A DNA stretch of 64,000 bases from DAOPJM01 sp035399665 (GTDB taxonomy: Bacteria; Bacillota; Clostridia; Christensenellales; CAG-138): contig DAOPJM010000007.1 of the NCBI GenBank assembly GCA_035399665.1, forward strand, positions 3,567 to 67,566, read 5' to 3'. The translations under genes were made by a program, and so were the position numbers. Shown here piece after piece: positions 43,589 to 52,939 of the stretch. The notes beneath the pieces were generated by a model. The model made no database searches. It was not told the DNA's origin and worked only from the letters and a program-made list of their open reading frames with translations. The stretch's first letter is position 1. Every line of letters begins with the position of its first letter.

Positions 43589-45909
43589 TGATAAGCTGTA
43601 AGGACGGAATATTCAAAATCGACGGCAAGGCGTTAAGCTATTGGTTTAGGGTAACTGCGTTCGGGCATTTGGAGCAGCTGCATTTCGGCCGCAGGCTTGA
43701 AAGCGACGCGGACATTGAAACCCTTGCTTACAAGCGTTCATGTATGACGGGCTCCGCTGTCAACTACTCCGAGTCCGACCCGCTGTACTGCCTTGACAAC
43801 ATCCCCTTGGAGTGGTCGGGCGTGGGCAAGGGCGATTATCGCCACAGTCCCATGGAAGTGAAGATGCCCGACGGAAGCTTCACGCAGGACTTTGTCTACG
43901 ATTCTCACGAGATTATTTTGGGGGCGAGACCTGTTCAGGGTCTCCCCTCCGCTTACGGTGACAACGCCGAGACGCTTATAGTCCATATGAGAGACAGCGT
44001 GCTTTCGGTGCGTCTTGACCTTGTGTACACACTCTATTTAGACTGTGACGTTATCACAAGGAGCTGTGTTCTCATAAATAACGCGGAAAATAAGCTTACG
44101 ATTCGCAAGCTTATGAGCTTCATGACCGATATCCCAGACAGGGGCTATGAGCTTAGCACCTTTGACGGGAGCTGGATCAAGGAGGCGCACCGCCATACTC
44201 GCCCCATAGCCGCGGGCATATATGTCAACGACTCGACAACGGGGGCTTCCTCCAACCGTCATAACGCGGGCTTCATACTCTCACAGCGCGGGGCGAGCGA
44301 GGAAAGCGGAAGCGTTTACGGCTTCAACCTTGTGTACAGCGGCAACCACTACGGGGCGGTCGAGCTGTCACACACGGGGCTTGTCCGCGTGATGTGCGGA
44401 GTTAACCCGCATTGCTTTGAGTGGACTTTGGGACACGGCGAAAGCTTTGAAACCCCTCAAGCGGTGTTGAGCTACTCATCGGACGGTTTTTCAGGGCTGT
44501 CGCGCAATATGCACGAGTTTGTCAACAACCACATAGTTCGCGGCGAATGGAAGGATAGGGAACGCCCTGTCCTTTTTAATAACTGGGAGGCGACCTTCTT
44601 CAAGTTCAACGAAGGGAGGCTCCTGCGCCTTGCGCGCAAGGCCAAACGCTTGGGCGTGGAGCTTTTCGTGCTGGATGACGGCTGGTTTGGTGAGCGCAAT
44701 GACGACACCGCGGGGCTTGGCGACTATGACGTCAACCGCAGGAAGCTACCCTCCGGACTTTCCGGACTTTCACGGCACATAAACAAAATGGGTATGATGT
44801 TTGGGCTTTGGTTTGAGCCTGAGATGGTCAACCCGAACAGCAAGCTGTACAGGGCGCACCCGGATTGGGCGGTGAGCATACCTAACCGCTCCCCCGCCTT
44901 GGGGCGCAATCAGCTTGTGCTTGACCTCACCCGCAGCGCGGTGCGTGATTACATCGTTGAAAGCGTCGGCTCCGTCCTCGATTCCGCGTCCGTCGCCTAT
45001 GTCAAATGGGACATGAATCGGCACATAAGCGATTTTTACTCTGCTGGACTTGTAAATCAAGGCGAGTTCTTCCACCGCTACATCTTGGGGCTTTACGAGA
45101 TTTTGGGCAGGATATTCTCCGTACGTCCGTCCATACTGCTTGAAAGCTGTTCGTCGGGCGGCAACCGCTTTGACCTTGGTATGCTGTGCTATTCTCCTCA
45201 AGTTTGGTGTTCGGATGACACAGACCCCATTGAGCGTCTGGATATTCAAGGCGGGCTGTCCTACCTATATCCGCAATCCGCCATGGGCGCTCACGTTTCG
45301 CTTGCTCCGCATCAGCAGACACTGCGAAACACGCCGCTGAATACCCGCTTTGCCGTGTCCTGCTTTGGTTGCTTAGGCTATGAACTTGACCTTGACTATC
45401 TCAACCATGTGGAGCTTGAGGCCGTGAAGCGTCAGATTGAGTGGTATAAGCAACACCGAAGGGCTCTGCAATACGGGCGTTTTGTGCGCGAATACAGCGA
45501 TGACAAGCACATCCAATGGACGGCGTATTCTGAGGATGAGTGCATAGTGGGCAACTTCCTTCTGCGAGTGGGCGCGGCGGATCCTGTGGAGTTTCTGCGC
45601 GTAAGTGGTCTTGAAGGGGATGCGGTGTACAGTGTGGCTTCGCGTGAACAGCCCCTGTTCATCAAGGGCTTTGGAGCGCTTATCAACCACATACTGCCCT
45701 TTCGCATTCACCCTGAAGGTCTTTTGGCAAGACTTGCGAACAAGTACTACTCCATGTCGGACGCAAAAGAGAGCTATTCGGCCTCGGGAGCAATGCTGAG
45801 CTGCGGCATACCCTTGGCGTCGCGCTTTTCGGGCAGCTATTACAACGACAAAACCCGAATCATCGCGGACTATGGCTCCACGCTGTACCTTATAAAGAAG
45901 CTTGGTTAA
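43588..45909 (+). CDS. GH36-family alpha-galactosidase
   Basis: A 773-residue glycoside hydrolase with an N-terminal beta-sandwich (about 1-310), a TIM barrel (about 320-620) and a C-terminal beta domain. The nucleophile is Asp475 in VKWDMNRH; the acid/base is probably Asp543 in WCSDDTD after the GH36 signature ESCSSGGNRFD. There is no signal peptide, so it acts inside the cell on imported melibiose, raffinose or stachyose. Translation is coupled to pepF by TAATG, an odd functional pairing. No sugar transporter or regulator gene adjoins. Confidence 0.93.
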   Translation: MISCKDGIFKIDGKALSYWFRVTAFGHLEQLHFGRRLESDADIETLAYKRSCMTGSAVNYSESDPLYCLDNIPLEWSGVGKGDYRHSPMEVKMPDGSFTQDFVYDSHEIILGARPVQGLPSAYGDNAETLIVHMRDSVLSVRLDLVYTLYLDCDVITRSCVLINNAENKLTIRKLMSFMTDIPDRGYELSTFDGSWIKEAHRHTRPIAAGIYVNDSTTGASSNRHNAGFILSQRGASEESGSVYGFNLVYSGNHYGAVELSHTGLVRVMCGVNPHCFEWTLGHGESFETPQAVLSYSSDGFSGLSRNMHEFVNNHIVRGEWKDRERPVLFNNWEATFFKFNEGRLLRLARKAKRLGVELFVLDDGWFGERNDDTAGLGDYDVNRRKLPSGLSGLSRHINKMGMMFGLWFEPEMVNPNSKLYRAHPDWAVSIPNRSPALGRNQLVLDLTRSAVRDYIVESVGSVLDSASVAYVKWDMNRHISDFYSAGLVNQGEFFHRYILGLYEILGRIFSVRPSILLESCSSGGNRFDLGMLCYSPQVWCSDDTDPIERLDIQGGLSYLYPQSAMGAHVSLAPHQQTLRNTPLNTRFAVSCFGCLGYELDLDYLNHVELEAVKRQIEWYKQHRRALQYGRFVREYSDDKHIQWTAYSEDECIVGNFLLRVGAADPVEFLRVSGLEGDAVYSVASREQPLFIKGFGALINHILPFRIHPEGLLARLANKYYSMSDAKESYSASGAMLSCGIPLASRFSGSYYNDKTRIIADYGSTLYLIKKLG

Positions 45910-45982
45910 CCTATAACTGAAGGCGGAAAGCATCCTGTAAGTGAAGAATTTTTGAAAACGCAAAAGAAATTTGTCCTTGTGA

Positions 45983-46011
45983 TTGACAATAGAACTAAAA
46001 AAGGGTAAAAT
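45983..46011 (+). promoter_or_regulatory. Promoter of the SurA-like foldase gene
   Basis: TTGACA (45983-45988), 17-bp spacer, TAAAAT (46006-46011). A start near 46018 gives a leader with TAGGAG before the ATG at 46042. Confidence 0.8.
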
Positions 46012-46041
46012 TGCAAGGATTGTTTACAATAGGAGTATGTA

Positions 46042-47310
46042 ATGAAAAAACAAACAGTAAAGAGCATCATCATCGCAGCGGCGGTCGTTTTGGTTATCGC
46101 CCTCATCATCCTTGCCATCTTTGTTTTCCGCACGGACGGCTTCGGTCACAACATGATTCAGCGCAATAAGGTCATTGCAAGGGTCAACGGCGACGCCGTC
46201 AGGCTCGGTGAGTTCTCGATATCTTATTCCAATCAGCATTACAATATCGAGTACTATTCCATGCTTTACGCCATGTATGGCATGGACGTTGACTTGGGGT
46301 ATGACACCACCTCAGACACTTGGGAAGACGAGCTGAAAGAGGACGTCCTCACCGGTCTTATCTGCCAGCATCTGTATGTTCAGGAAGCCGAAAACCTCGG
46401 TCTTGAACCCACCGACGATAAGATGGCCGAGGTCAAGGCCAGCGGCAACAAGGCCATAGAGAGCCTTTTGAGCAGCTATAGAAGCCAGCTTGAGGAGAAC
46501 GGCTATTCCGGCGATGCGCTTGAGCAGGCGCTCAACAAGCAGCTGTCCAATTACTTCCTTGAGATGGGCTTTACAAAGAGTGCATACAAGAAGCTTATCG
46601 TTTGGGAGAACTACGCATCTGCCTGCCAGACCCTCGTTACCGATTACTATGAGGCGCAGTGCGTTGTAACCGATGAGCAGCTTATGGCTGAGTACGATTC
46701 TGTCATTCAGGACTACTACATCGACGGCTACACCGAAGGCGCTTACTCAACCGCGCTTGATTCCTACCTCTCCGGCACCTCGTCCTATCCTTGGCTTTAC
46801 ATCCCCGAGGATTCCATCTTCGTGCGCGTTGCCGCCATTGACTGCCCCGATGCGATTGACGCCGCAGAGCGCGCCGCCGAAGTCACCACAGACGAGGAGT
46901 TTGAGGCGATGGTTCAGAGTGCTGATAATCTTGAGTCCTACTTCATCGACAACAAAATTCTTGGTGAAGACGAAGGCGTAGCTATCAGCGAGAAAGACAG
47001 TATGTTCAGCTCCGAGGTCTATGAGACCGCGAACGCACTTGAGGTTGGTCAGTTCGGTTCGGTCGTAGTTACCGCCGATTCCAAAGATGACGACGGCAAC
47101 GCTATCATCACCTACACGCTGTACTTCGTCAAGCGCGTTGAAGGCGAGACGGGCGTTGTACCTTACGAGACCTATGCCGACACCGTCGGCGCGGAGATTA
47201 CCAAGAGTCTCAAGAGCAAGTACTTCACCGACATCGTCGCGGGTTGGCTTAAATCTGACGCCGTTGAGCATGTCTCCGACGCCTACATGGATGTTGAATC
47301 CGCAAACTAA
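46042..47310 (+). CDS. Membrane-anchored SurA/PrsA-like foldase
   Basis: A 422-residue exported protein with an N-terminal membrane segment (about 7-28) and no lipobox. Residues 40-200 resemble a SurA N-terminal chaperone domain (VIARVNGDAVRLGEFSISY, then helices with AENLGLEPTDDKMAEV). The segment about 255-380 is placed where a parvulin domain would be, but I do not see the usual parvulin motif (ISHILV, GGDLG), so it may be a chaperone without isomerase activity. Very acidic overall. It is followed 13 bp later by a 34-residue membrane peptide. Confidence 0.78.
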   Translation: MKKQTVKSIIIAAAVVLVIALIILAIFVFRTDGFGHNMIQRNKVIARVNGDAVRLGEFSISYSNQHYNIEYYSMLYAMYGMDVDLGYDTTSDTWEDELKEDVLTGLICQHLYVQEAENLGLEPTDDKMAEVKASGNKAIESLLSSYRSQLEENGYSGDALEQALNKQLSNYFLEMGFTKSAYKKLIVWENYASACQTLVTDYYEAQCVVTDEQLMAEYDSVIQDYYIDGYTEGAYSTALDSYLSGTSSYPWLYIPEDSIFVRVAAIDCPDAIDAAERAAEVTTDEEFEAMVQSADNLESYFIDNKILGEDEGVAISEKDSMFSSEVYETANALEVGQFGSVVVTADSKDDDGNAIITYTLYFVKRVEGETGVVPYETYADTVGAEITKSLKSKYFTDIVAGWLKSDAVEHVSDAYMDVESAN

Positions 47311-47323
47311 CTGAATAATCGCG

Positions 47324-47428
47324 ATGAATAACAGCAAGAAGTTAGTCAGAATACTTTGCTTCATACTTGCGGGCGCGATGGTCGCGGGGCTGTTGTTCAC
47401 CCTGCTCTATCCGCTTATGGCGGGCTAA
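47324..47428 (+). CDS. 34-residue single-helix membrane peptide
   Basis: A short ORF of 34 residues: basic N-terminus MNNSKKLVR followed by one hydrophobic helix (about 10-31) ending in MAG. It has no clear ribosome binding site but starts 13 bp after the foldase stop and ends before the terminator, so it belongs to that transcript. The positive-inside pattern and lack of stop codons support a real membrane peptide. Function unknown; it may work with the foldase. Confidence 0.6.
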   Translation: MNNSKKLVRILCFILAGAMVAGLLFTLLYPLMAG

Positions 47429-47444
47429 AGCAATAAGCTTATGC

Positions 47445-47487
47445 AGCCGCGGCGTCCCTTATGGAGCGTCGCGGCTTTACTTTTTCC
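47445..47487 (+). terminator. Intrinsic terminator after the foldase and small peptide
   Basis: A 9-bp GC-rich stem with one G-T pair (47446-47454 with 47467-47475), a 12-nt loop and a T-rich tail. Confidence 0.82.
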
Positions 47488-47540
47488 ATAGGCTTTTTCA
47501 CTTCAGGGTAAATCTTACAATCCCTCAGATAAGAAAAAGC

Positions 47541-47569
47541 TGTACAAAATGTAAAAGACATGTTAAAAT
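47541..47569 (+). promoter_or_regulatory. Promoter of thrC
   Basis: TGTACA (47541-47546), 17-bp spacer, TAAAAT (47564-47569). The -10 overlaps an in-frame ATG at 47568, which is therefore not a start; translation begins at TTG 47598. No T-box or other leader fits between. Confidence 0.65.
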
Positions 47570-47597
47570 GAATATTATCTTCGGCAAGAGGTGCAGC

Positions 47598-48833
47598 TTG
47601 AAACGTATCTTAGGTTATCGTTGTACATTATGCGGGCGCGAATATCCTTTCGGTCCGGAGCTTATGACTTGTCCCGAATGCGGCGAAAAGGGCATTCTGG
47701 ACATAGTCTATGACTATACCGAGGTTAAGAAAACGCTCTCAAGAGAAAGCCTTGCGCACAACAGGGACAACAGCATGTGGCGTTATGCCGCCCTGATGCC
47801 CCTAAAAGGTGAGGGACTCTCTAATTTTTTGCGCATAGGCTGGACGCCGCTGTATCGTTCCATGCGCTTGGGCGATATGATAGGCGTGGGCAGTCTATAC
47901 ATCAAGGACGACGGCTTGAACCCCACTGCCTCCCTCAAGGACAGGGCTTCGGGCGTAGCTGTCGTAAAAGCAATTGAGCTTGGCTATGACACAATATGCT
48001 GCTCAAGCACGGGCAACGCGGCTTCCTCCTGCGCGGGCAACTCCGCCAGGATGGGCCTAAAGAGCGTAATCTTCGTTCCCGAACGCGCCCCCATGGGCAA
48101 GGTGTCACAGCTTCTGATATTCGGCGCGAACGTCATTTCCGTAAGGGGCGACTATCGTCAGACCTTTGAGCTGTCACGCGACGCCATCAATAAGTGGGGC
48201 TTCTATAACCGCAACGCGGGTATCAACCCCGTCATGACTGAAGGCAAGAAAACCGTGTCCTTGGAAATCGCGGAGCAGCTGGGCTTTGAGACGCCCGATT
48301 GGGTGGCCGTGTCCGTGGGCGACGGCTGCACCATAGGCGGCGTGTATAACGGCTTCCACGACCTTTTAGAGCTTGGCATGATTGACCGCGTCCCCAAGAT
48401 ACTGGGCGTTCAGTCCACGGGCTGCTGCCCCTTTGTCACAGCGTCCGAGACTGGTGAAGGGTTAAAGCCCACCCCTGAGAACACCTTGGCTGACAGCATC
48501 GCGGTCGGCGTTCCAAGAAATCCCGTCAAGGCTCAGCGTGCCGTGAGCGCAAGCCATGGCCGTTGGATATCCGTAACCGATGATGAGATACTTGACGCCA
48601 TGCGTCTATTAGGGCGCACAGAGGGCGTTTTCGGCGAACCTGCGGGCGTTACCGCGACAGCAGGCGCAAAGCGGGCGGCCGCCCTTGGCATAATCAAACC
48701 CACCGAAAGCGTTGTTGTAATCTGCACAGGCAGCGGCTTAAAGGACACCGCGAACGCTTTGAAGGCCGCGGGCAAGCCCTTCCTATGCGAACCTAACCTT
48801 GAGGCTCTTGAGAAGAGCGGCAGGATAGTATAG
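47598..48833 (+). CDS. thrC: Threonine synthase
   Basis: A 411-residue PLP enzyme that converts O-phosphohomoserine to threonine. An N-terminal zinc-ribbon-like part has CTLCG and CPECG; the PLP lysine lies in NPTASLKDRAS; the phosphate cup is SSTGNAASS; and the C-terminal IICTGSGLKD-like segment (VICTGSGLKDTAN) is present. The TTG start is favoured by AGAGGTG at 5 nt and by the promoter position, since the upstream ATG lies inside the -10. Homoserine pathway genes are not adjacent. Confidence 0.92.
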   Translation: MKRILGYRCTLCGREYPFGPELMTCPECGEKGILDIVYDYTEVKKTLSRESLAHNRDNSMWRYAALMPLKGEGLSNFLRIGWTPLYRSMRLGDMIGVGSLYIKDDGLNPTASLKDRASGVAVVKAIELGYDTICCSSTGNAASSCAGNSARMGLKSVIFVPERAPMGKVSQLLIFGANVISVRGDYRQTFELSRDAINKWGFYNRNAGINPVMTEGKKTVSLEIAEQLGFETPDWVAVSVGDGCTIGGVYNGFHDLLELGMIDRVPKILGVQSTGCCPFVTASETGEGLKPTPENTLADSIAVGVPRNPVKAQRAVSASHGRWISVTDDEILDAMRLLGRTEGVFGEPAGVTATAGAKRAAALGIIKPTESVVVICTGSGLKDTANALKAAGKPFLCEPNLEALEKSGRIV

Positions 48834-48950
48834 CGCTTCCATTCCGTTGAAAGCGGAAAATCCGCCGTCCGTCAATAGACGTTACAGAGGCGGCGACCCC
48901 ACAGTTTGTATCCCCTGCCCCATTATTTAGGGCAAGGGTTGCAATAAAAA
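48834..48950 (+). other. Structured intergenic leader before the BMP lipoprotein gene
   Basis: This gap contains a short stem TTCCG/CGGAA near the thrC stop, a nested hairpin CCGCC/GGCGG enclosing CGTC-AATA-GACG, and a second stem GCCC/GGGC within CCC/GGG. The second hairpin is followed by A residues, so it is not a terminator on this strand. No known riboswitch consensus matches. Confidence 0.4.
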
Positions 48951-48971
48951 AAGAGGAGGATGAAAACCAAT

Positions 48972-50167
48972 ATGAAACGTTTCCTGGCATTGTTGTTGTG
49001 TCTTGCGCTCTGCGCAGCGTTCGTCGCTTGCGAGCTAAGACGGAAACCGAAGAACCCGAAGTAACCGACGACTTCAAAGTTGGCGTAATCTTGGTAGGCG
49101 ATGAGAACGAGGGCTATACCTTCGCGCACATCGAAGGCATTGAGGCCGCAAGAGAGGCTCTTGGTCTTACCAAGGATCAAATCATCTATAAGTACAACAT
49201 CCCCGAAGACGAGAAGTGCTATGATACCGCCGTTGACCTTGCCGAGCAGGGCTGCGACATCATCTTTGCAAACAGCTTCTCCCATGAGTCCTACATGATT
49301 CAGGCTGCGAAGGAATATCCCGACGTCATGTTCTGCCATGCTACCGGTACCTCCGCGGGCGGACTCGGTCTGGACAACTTCTGCAACTACTTCACCTGCG
49401 TCTATGAGTCCCGTTACGTCTCCGGCGTCGTCGCCGGTCTGAAGGTAAAGGAAATGCTGGACAACGGGCAAATCACCGATCCGTACATCGGCTACGTCGG
49501 CGCGTTCCCGTATGCTGAGGTCGTTTCCGGCTACACCGCGTTCTTCCTTGGCATCAAGTCCATCGTACCCGATGCTCATATGGACGTAATGTACACCAAC
49601 TCCTGGTTCGACCTCACCGCCGAAGCGGAAGCTGCCAACGCGTTGATGGCGAGGGGCTGCATCCTTATCGGTCAGCACGCTGACTCCACGGGCGCTCCGA
49701 GCGCGGTTCAGGCCATGCTCGACAGCGGCACCACCGTTTACAGCGTAGGCTACAACATCGATATGTTGTCAGTCGCTCCCACCGCTGCTCTGACCTCCGC
49801 TCAGAACGTCTGGGCCATACCCTACACCGAGATGATCAAAGAGGTCATGGAGGGCGGTATGGTCGCGAAGAAGGACATCGCCTACGGCTACGTCGATGGC
49901 GGCGTTCAGATCTCCCCCTTGGGTACTTCCTGCGCCCCCGGCACCGCCGAGAAGGTTGAGGAAGTCATTGCCGCCATCAAGGCCGGCACCCTGCATGTAT
50001 TCGACTGCGCTACCTTCACTGTAGGCGGCGAAACCCTCACCTCCTATGATCAGAGCTACGGCTTTGCAGGCACGCAGCTTATCTGGGACGGCTACTTCCA
50101 CGAGTCCGAGGTTATATCGGCTCCTCTGTTCGACATCCGTATCGACGGTATCACCGAGCTGAGCTAA
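48972..50167 (+). pseudogene. BMP-family nucleoside-binding lipoprotein with a frameshift after the signal peptide
   Basis: This should be the substrate-binding lipoprotein of the ABC importer encoded next. Frame one gives MKRFLALLLC and a lipobox FVAC ending at Cys20 (codon 49029-49031), then stops at 49062. The mature protein continues only in another frame: AKTETEEP from about 49034 to 50167, with KVGVILVGDENEGYT and PYIGYVGAFPYAEV of the BMP/Med/PnrA family. Adding one G after 49031 would restore one open frame with Cys-Gly-Ala-Lys, so a single G seems missing from a GG. AGAGGAGG lies 12 nt before ATG 48972. Either a sequencing error or a recent mutation; the rest is intact. Confidence 0.85.
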
Positions 50168-50182
50168 CATCTAGGCACCCCG

Positions 50183-50222
50183 GAGAAGCGGTACCGCTAT
50201 AAGTGCCGCTTCTCATTGTTAA
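50183..50222 (+). terminator. Partial terminator between binding-protein and ATPase genes
   Basis: A 9-bp stem GAGAAGCGG/CCGCTTCTC (50183-50191 with 50206-50214) with an ATTGTTAATTT tail. Such mid-operon terminators commonly keep binding-protein mRNA in excess. A second hairpin, GACGAC/GTCGTC (50266-50271 with 50290-50295), sits just before the ATPase ribosome binding site. Confidence 0.65.
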
Positions 50223-50310
50223 TTTGGGACGATTTCTTTCTCCCGCCTATCCCATGCTAATAACTGACGACAGCCCATAAACCCTTGCGGTCGTCGGAAA
50301 GGAATACACC

Positions 50311-51849
50311 TTGGAGAGTACAAAAGCTGTTCAAATGATCGACATTACCAAGACCTTCGGAGAGGTGGTCGCAAACGACTCCGTATGTCTTGACATTGTT
50401 GAAGGAGAGATACTTTCACTTTTGGGCGAAAACGGAAGCGGTAAAACCACATTGATGAACATGCTGTCCGGCATTTATATGCCCGACAGCGGCCGAATAC
50501 TGTTTCACGGCAAGGAGGTTTCCATAAAGTCGCCAAAGGACGCTTTCGACCTCGGAATCGGCATGATCCATCAGCATTTCAAGCTTGTGGACGTACTGTC
50601 CGCCGCCGAAAACATTGTCTTAGGTCTTAACGAGACTCCGCTTGTTGACCTCAAGCACGTCAGAGCAAGAGTCAAAGAGATCTGCAATCGCTATGGCTTC
50701 GTCATCAACCCCGATAAAAAAGTTTACGATATGCCCGTTTCGGAAAAGCAGACCCTTGAGATAGTCAAGGTGCTGTATCGAGGTGCGGACATACTCATTT
50801 TGGATGAGCCGACAGCGGTTTTGACCCCTCAGGAGACCGCGAAGCTGTTCTCAGTCATGCGCAATATGCGCGAAAACGGCAAGTCCATCATTATCATTAC
50901 GCATAAGCTGCACGAAGTCATGGAGATTTCCGACCGTGTCGCGGTGCTTCGAAAGGGTAAATATATCGGCGATATCGCCACTTGTGCGACGAACCCCCAA
51001 CAGCTCACCGACATGATGGTTGGGCATTCCGTTTCGCTGAACATCGACCGTCCCGATGTTGGGGAGCTTCGTGAGTGTCTGCGTGTGTCAGGTCTGACCG
51101 TTGTGGATAAGGACGGTGTAACGAAGCTTGACAATGTGAGCTTCACCGCGAACGGCGGCGAAATCTTGGGTATCGCCGGCATATCCGGAAGCGGACAGAA
51201 GGAGCTTCTTGAGGCCGTAGCCGGTCTTCAGATTGTCAGGTCAGGCGGTATCCAATACACCGCAAGGGACGCTCAAAAGCCCATGGAGCTTGTCGGCATG
51301 AACGCTCAGGCCATAAAAGCCGCCGGCGTTGTGCTTGCGTTCGTTCCCGAGGACAGGCTTGGCATGGGTCTTGTCGGAAGTATGGACCTTTCCGACAACA
51401 TGATGCTTAGGAGCTATTCCAAGGGAAAGGGACCGTTCGCAAGGAGGACACCTCCCAGGCACCTTGCCGAACAGGTCATTGAGGAGCTTGAGGTCGTTAC
51501 CCCCGGCGTGTCAATTCCCGTTCGCCGTCTGTCGGGCGGCAACGTTCAGAAGATACTTGTGGGGCGCGAGCTTGCGCAGCACCCCTCGCTGCTCATGACC
51601 GCCTATGCTGTGCGCGGGCTTGATATCAATACCTCTTACGCCATCTACCGACTGATGAACGAGCAGAAGAAGACGGGAACCGCTGTGGTTTTTGTGGGTG
51701 AGGACTTGGATGTACTGCTTGAGCTGTGCGACAGAATACTTGTTCTGTGCGCCGGTAAGGTCAGCGGCATAGTGGACGGCAGAAACACGACAAAGGAAAA
51801 GGTCGGTCTCATGATGACCCGCCTTAGTGAGGAGGTCAAGAATGCGTAA
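50311..51849 (+). CDS. Nucleoside/sugar ABC transporter, duplicated ATP-binding protein
   Basis: A 512-residue double ATPase of the RbsA/NupA type. The first domain is complete: Walker A GENGSGKTTLMNM, Q-loop GMIHQHFKLVDV, signature VSEKQTLEIVK and Walker B ILILDEPTAVLT. The second has a degenerate Walker A GISGSGQKELLEAV, signature LSGGNVQKILVGREL, and LLMTAYAVRGLD in place of an acidic Walker B, so it is probably not catalytic, as usual in this family. TTG is the start, with GGAAAGGA 6 nt upstream. It powers the two permeases that follow, overlapping the first. Confidence 0.92.
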   Translation: MESTKAVQMIDITKTFGEVVANDSVCLDIVEGEILSLLGENGSGKTTLMNMLSGIYMPDSGRILFHGKEVSIKSPKDAFDLGIGMIHQHFKLVDVLSAAENIVLGLNETPLVDLKHVRARVKEICNRYGFVINPDKKVYDMPVSEKQTLEIVKVLYRGADILILDEPTAVLTPQETAKLFSVMRNMRENGKSIIIITHKLHEVMEISDRVAVLRKGKYIGDIATCATNPQQLTDMMVGHSVSLNIDRPDVGELRECLRVSGLTVVDKDGVTKLDNVSFTANGGEILGIAGISGSGQKELLEAVAGLQIVRSGGIQYTARDAQKPMELVGMNAQAIKAAGVVLAFVPEDRLGMGLVGSMDLSDNMMLRSYSKGKGPFARRTPPRHLAEQVIEELEVVTPGVSIPVRRLSGGNVQKILVGRELAQHPSLLMTAYAVRGLDINTSYAIYRLMNEQKKTGTAVVFVGEDLDVLLELCDRILVLCAGKVSGIVDGRNTTKEKVGLMMTRLSEEVKNA

Positions 51850-52939
51850 GGACAGCAGCGAACCCCTTGTACGCATTTCCAAACGCGCAACAATAGCGCC
51901 GTGGAAGGCATGGCTGATACGCATAGCCGCGCTGTTTGCGGCTCTCGTTATATGCGCAGTCATAATCTACGCGATAACAAAGATGAACCCGCTAAAGGTC
52001 TACGGAACGATGTTTCAAGGCGCTTTCGGAACGAGTAAGCGTCTGTGGGTCACAATCCGTGACATAATGATGATGCAGTGTATCGCTATTGGTCTTGCGC
52101 CCGTGTTCAAGATGCGTTTCTGGAACATCGGCGCGGAGGGTCAGATTTTAGTCGGGGGCTGCGCCGCCGCCGCCTGCATGATCTACTTCCCCAACATTCC
52201 CCTGGGGCTGCTGCTTGCGCTTATGGCAATATCGAGCGCGGTCGCGGGCGCAATCTGGGGGCTTATACCCGCCATCTTCAAGGCGAAGTGGAATACCAAC
52301 GAAACCCTATTCACCCTGATGATGAACTACGTCGCGATACAGCTCACAAGCTACTGCGTCGCACTGTGGGAAAACCCATACGGCTCCAACTCCGTCGGAA
52401 TTATCAACCCCGTCAGCCATTCCGGATGGCTGCCCTCGGTGTTCGGTCAGGCATACACCCTTAACGTGGTGATAGTCCTGCTGCTTAGCCTTCTTATGTA
52501 TGTGTATCTTCGGTACAGTAAGCAGGGCTTTGAAATCGCCGTTGTTGGCGAGAGTGAGAACACCGCAAGGTACGCGGGCATAAACGTTGGCAAGGTCATC
52601 ATACGCACCATGGCAATCTCCGGCGCGGTCTGCGGTATCGCGGGCTTCCTTGCCGTGTCGGGCGCAAGCCACACAATTTCTACGAGTACGGCGGGCGGCA
52701 AGGGCTTTACCGCCATAATCGTAGCTTGGATGGCCAAGTTCAACGCCTGGGTGATGCTGCTCATTTCAGCGCTCATCGTGTTCCTTGAGAGGGGCGCGGT
52801 AGAGATAGCGTCAGCCTACAATCTGTCGAACCACGTCTCCGAAATGATAACAGGCATTATCCTGTTTTTCCTCATCGGGAGCGAGTTCTTCATTAACTAC
52901 AATGTCAAATTCCGCGGTGCGGCAAGGAGGGCTGAATAA
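51842..52939 (+). CDS. BMP-type ABC transporter permease, subunit 1
   Basis: A 365-residue membrane permease of the BPD_transp_2 family (NupP type). About ten hydrophobic segments with the family motif FEIAVVGESENTARYAGINV in the cytoplasmic coupling loop near residue 240. ATG 51842 is chosen because GAGGAGG lies 5-6 nt upstream; an earlier in-frame ATG at 51827 lacks one. It overlaps the ATPase gene by 8 nt and the next permease by one base (TAATG). Confidence 0.9.
   Translation: MRKDSSEPLVRISKRATIAPWKAWLIRIAALFAALVICAVIIYAITKMNPLKVYGTMFQGAFGTSKRLWVTIRDIMMMQCIAIGLAPVFKMRFWNIGAEGQILVGGCAAAACMIYFPNIPLGLLLALMAISSAVAGAIWGLIPAIFKAKWNTNETLFTLMMNYVAIQLTSYCVALWENPYGSNSVGIINPVSHSGWLPSVFGQAYTLNVVIVLLLSLLMYVYLRYSKQGFEIAVVGESENTARYAGINVGKVIIRTMAISGAVCGIAGFLAVSGASHTISTSTAGGKGFTAIIVAWMAKFNAWVMLLISALIVFLERGAVEIASAYNLSNHVSEMITGIILFFLIGSEFFINYNVKFRGAARRAE

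Noticed and set aside
49029..49040. Programmed -1 ribosomal frameshift in the BMP gene
   Set aside because: There is no slippery heptamer or stimulatory structure, and a lost G explains it more simply.
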